Part shown: positions 34,744-35,916 of the stretch, one piece after another
Numbering within the stretch: the first letter of the stretch is position 1
How the letters are laid out: every line of letters starts with the position of its first letter
Assembly (NCBI GenBank): GCA_030693235.1
Contig: JAUYBE010000016.1
Span: 1 to 35,916, forward strand
Direction of reading: 5' to 3'
From: a bacterium
GTDB lineage: Bacteria; Patescibacteriota; Minisyncoccia; UBA6257; UBA9933
Length of the DNA: 35,916 nt
Notes under the pieces: generated by a model
Databases searched by the model: none
What the model saw: the letters and a program-made list of their open reading frames with translations, nothing else
What the model was told of the DNA's origin: nothing
Program-made: the position numbers and the translations under genes

Positions 34744-35916
34744 CATCTAATTCTCTTCCTCACTTCCTCCACTACCTTCGCCAGCGGTACTGTTTCCTGC
34801 GCTCCGCTTTTCATATCTCTGATAATGATGCTGTCTTCAAACACTTCTCTTTGCCCTAAAATCAGAGCTATTGCCGCCCCTTCTTTGTCCGCGATTCTTA
34901 ATTGCGAATTAAGCGATTCTCTGCCTAATGATTCTAAAACTTTAACGCCCGATTTGCGGAATTCCTCAATTAAACAAAATGCCCTTTTTTTAGCCGGTTG
35001 GCCAATCTGAATCAAAAAAACTTTTGTCTTGCTCTTGGGGACAACGTCAATTCCCCGCTCTTTCATCGCTTCAATTAATCGCTCAACTCCCAAACTATTG
35101 CCGATCGCCGGCAAAGAGCCTTTTTTCGCTCCGAGCATTTCTCCCAAATCGTCATAACGTCCGCCGCCGCCCAAAGAAAATTTAAGTTTTTCAGCGGTAA
35201 ATTCAAAAACCGTCCGGTTATAATAATCCAATCCCCTGACCAAATAAGGATTAAGAATATAAGACAAATTTAATTCGTCCAAATATTCCAAAACAAGTCG
35301 GAAGTGATTCCGACAAGCCGAACAAAGATTATCGAGCATAATCGGCGCCTTGGTTTTTATCGCCTGACAGTTTTCGTTTTTGCAATCAAGAAGGCGCAAA
35401 GGATTTAAGGATAAGCGCCGGCGGCAGTCTTTACAAATCTTAACTGATAATTTTCGGTAGTAATCTTGTAATTTTCTACGATAAATTAGTCTGCAATTTT
35501 TACAGCCGAGACTGTTGATTTCAACTGTTAAGTTTTTAATTTTCAATTCCTCGATTAAACGATAACCGGCCAGAATAATCTGGGCGTCGTAAACCGGATC
35601 GTTTTCCCCTCCCAAAATTTCAAAACCAACCTGATAAAACTGCCGGTATCTTCCGGCTTGAGGCGATTCATAACGAAAAAAAGGGCCGAAGTAATAAAGT
35701 TTTAACGGCTGGCTAAGACGCGACAAGCCGTGTTCAAAATAAGCCCGGACAATTCCGGCCGTTCCTTCTGGCCGCAAAGCCAAACGGTCTTTGCCCTTGC
35801 TTTTGATGTAATACATCTGTTTTTCAACAATATCCGTCGCGCTGCCCGTTGATTTTTCAAAAATTTCCGCGGATTCCAAAATCGGCGTGTCAATTCTTGA
35901 AAAATTATAAAAATCG
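34743..35916 (-). CDS. hisS: Histidyl-tRNA synthetase, N-terminus truncated at the window edge
   Basis: Frame stays open to the window end (DFYNFSRIDTPILESAEIFEKSTGSATDIVEKQMY); LRPEGTAGIVRAYFEH, LVRGLDYYNRTVFEF. ORF-track 'M' at 35879 is an internal TTG Leu codon. Confidence 0.95.
   Translation of the reverse strand, partial: DFYNFSRIDTPILESAEIFEKSTGSATDIVEKQMYYIKSKGKDRLALRPEGTAGIVRAYFEHGLSRLSQPLKLYYFGPFFRYESPQAGRYRQFYQVGFEILGGENDPVYDAQIILAGYRLIEELKIKNLTVEINSLGCKNCRLIYRRKLQDYYRKLSVKICKDCRRRLSLNPLRLLDCKNENCQAIKTKAPIMLDNLCSACRNHFRLVLEYLDELNLSYILNPYLVRGLDYYNRTVFEFTAEKLKFSLGGGGRYDDLGEMLGAKKGSLPAIGNSLGVERLIEAMKERGIDVVPKSKTKVFLIQIGQPAKKRAFCLIEEFRKSGVKVLESLGRESLNSQLRIADKEGAAIALILGQREVFEDSIIIRDMKSGAQETVPLAKVVEEVRKRIR

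Overview
The window looks like ordinary chromosome from an AT-rich, reduced-genome bacterium. Gene content and style suggest Patescibacteria/CPR (Parcubacteria-like); this is inference, as there is no rRNA here. Housekeeping content includes grpE-dnaK-(membrane protein)-dnaJ, cysS, dnaB, a CaCA exchanger, a sigma4/HARE-HTH protein, a membrane protein plus VirD4/TraG-like ATPase pair, aspS, ndk, a minimal Suf pair (sufC plus sufB/D-like), class III RNR (nrdD/nrdG), secD/secF, class II AdoCbl-dependent RNR, ftsZ/ftsA, ybeY, yqeY, rpsU, a HIT protein and hisS (truncated at the window end). There are four tRNAs (Asn, Lys, Gly, Pro). The best signals beyond the genes are: (1) a compact class-II-like cobalamin riboswitch ahead of an nrdD-nrdG-sufC-sufB operon, with a B12-dependent RNR encoded nearby; (2) a free-standing structured ncRNA at 16244-16402 whose internal hairpin repeats the arm of its own terminator; (3) a TrpR-like regulator flanked by three operator-like palindromes of identical 8-6-8 geometry, one on its -35 box; (4) a 12-4-12 inverted repeat over the grpE promoter in place of a recognisable CIRCE; (5) recurring intergenic 'inverted tandem repeat' spacers that fill gene-to-gene gaps, with a related repeat inside ybeY and secF; (6) short palindromic elements carried in frame inside dnaK, dnaJ, cysS and ybeY. 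No CRISPR array, transposase or phage module was seen.
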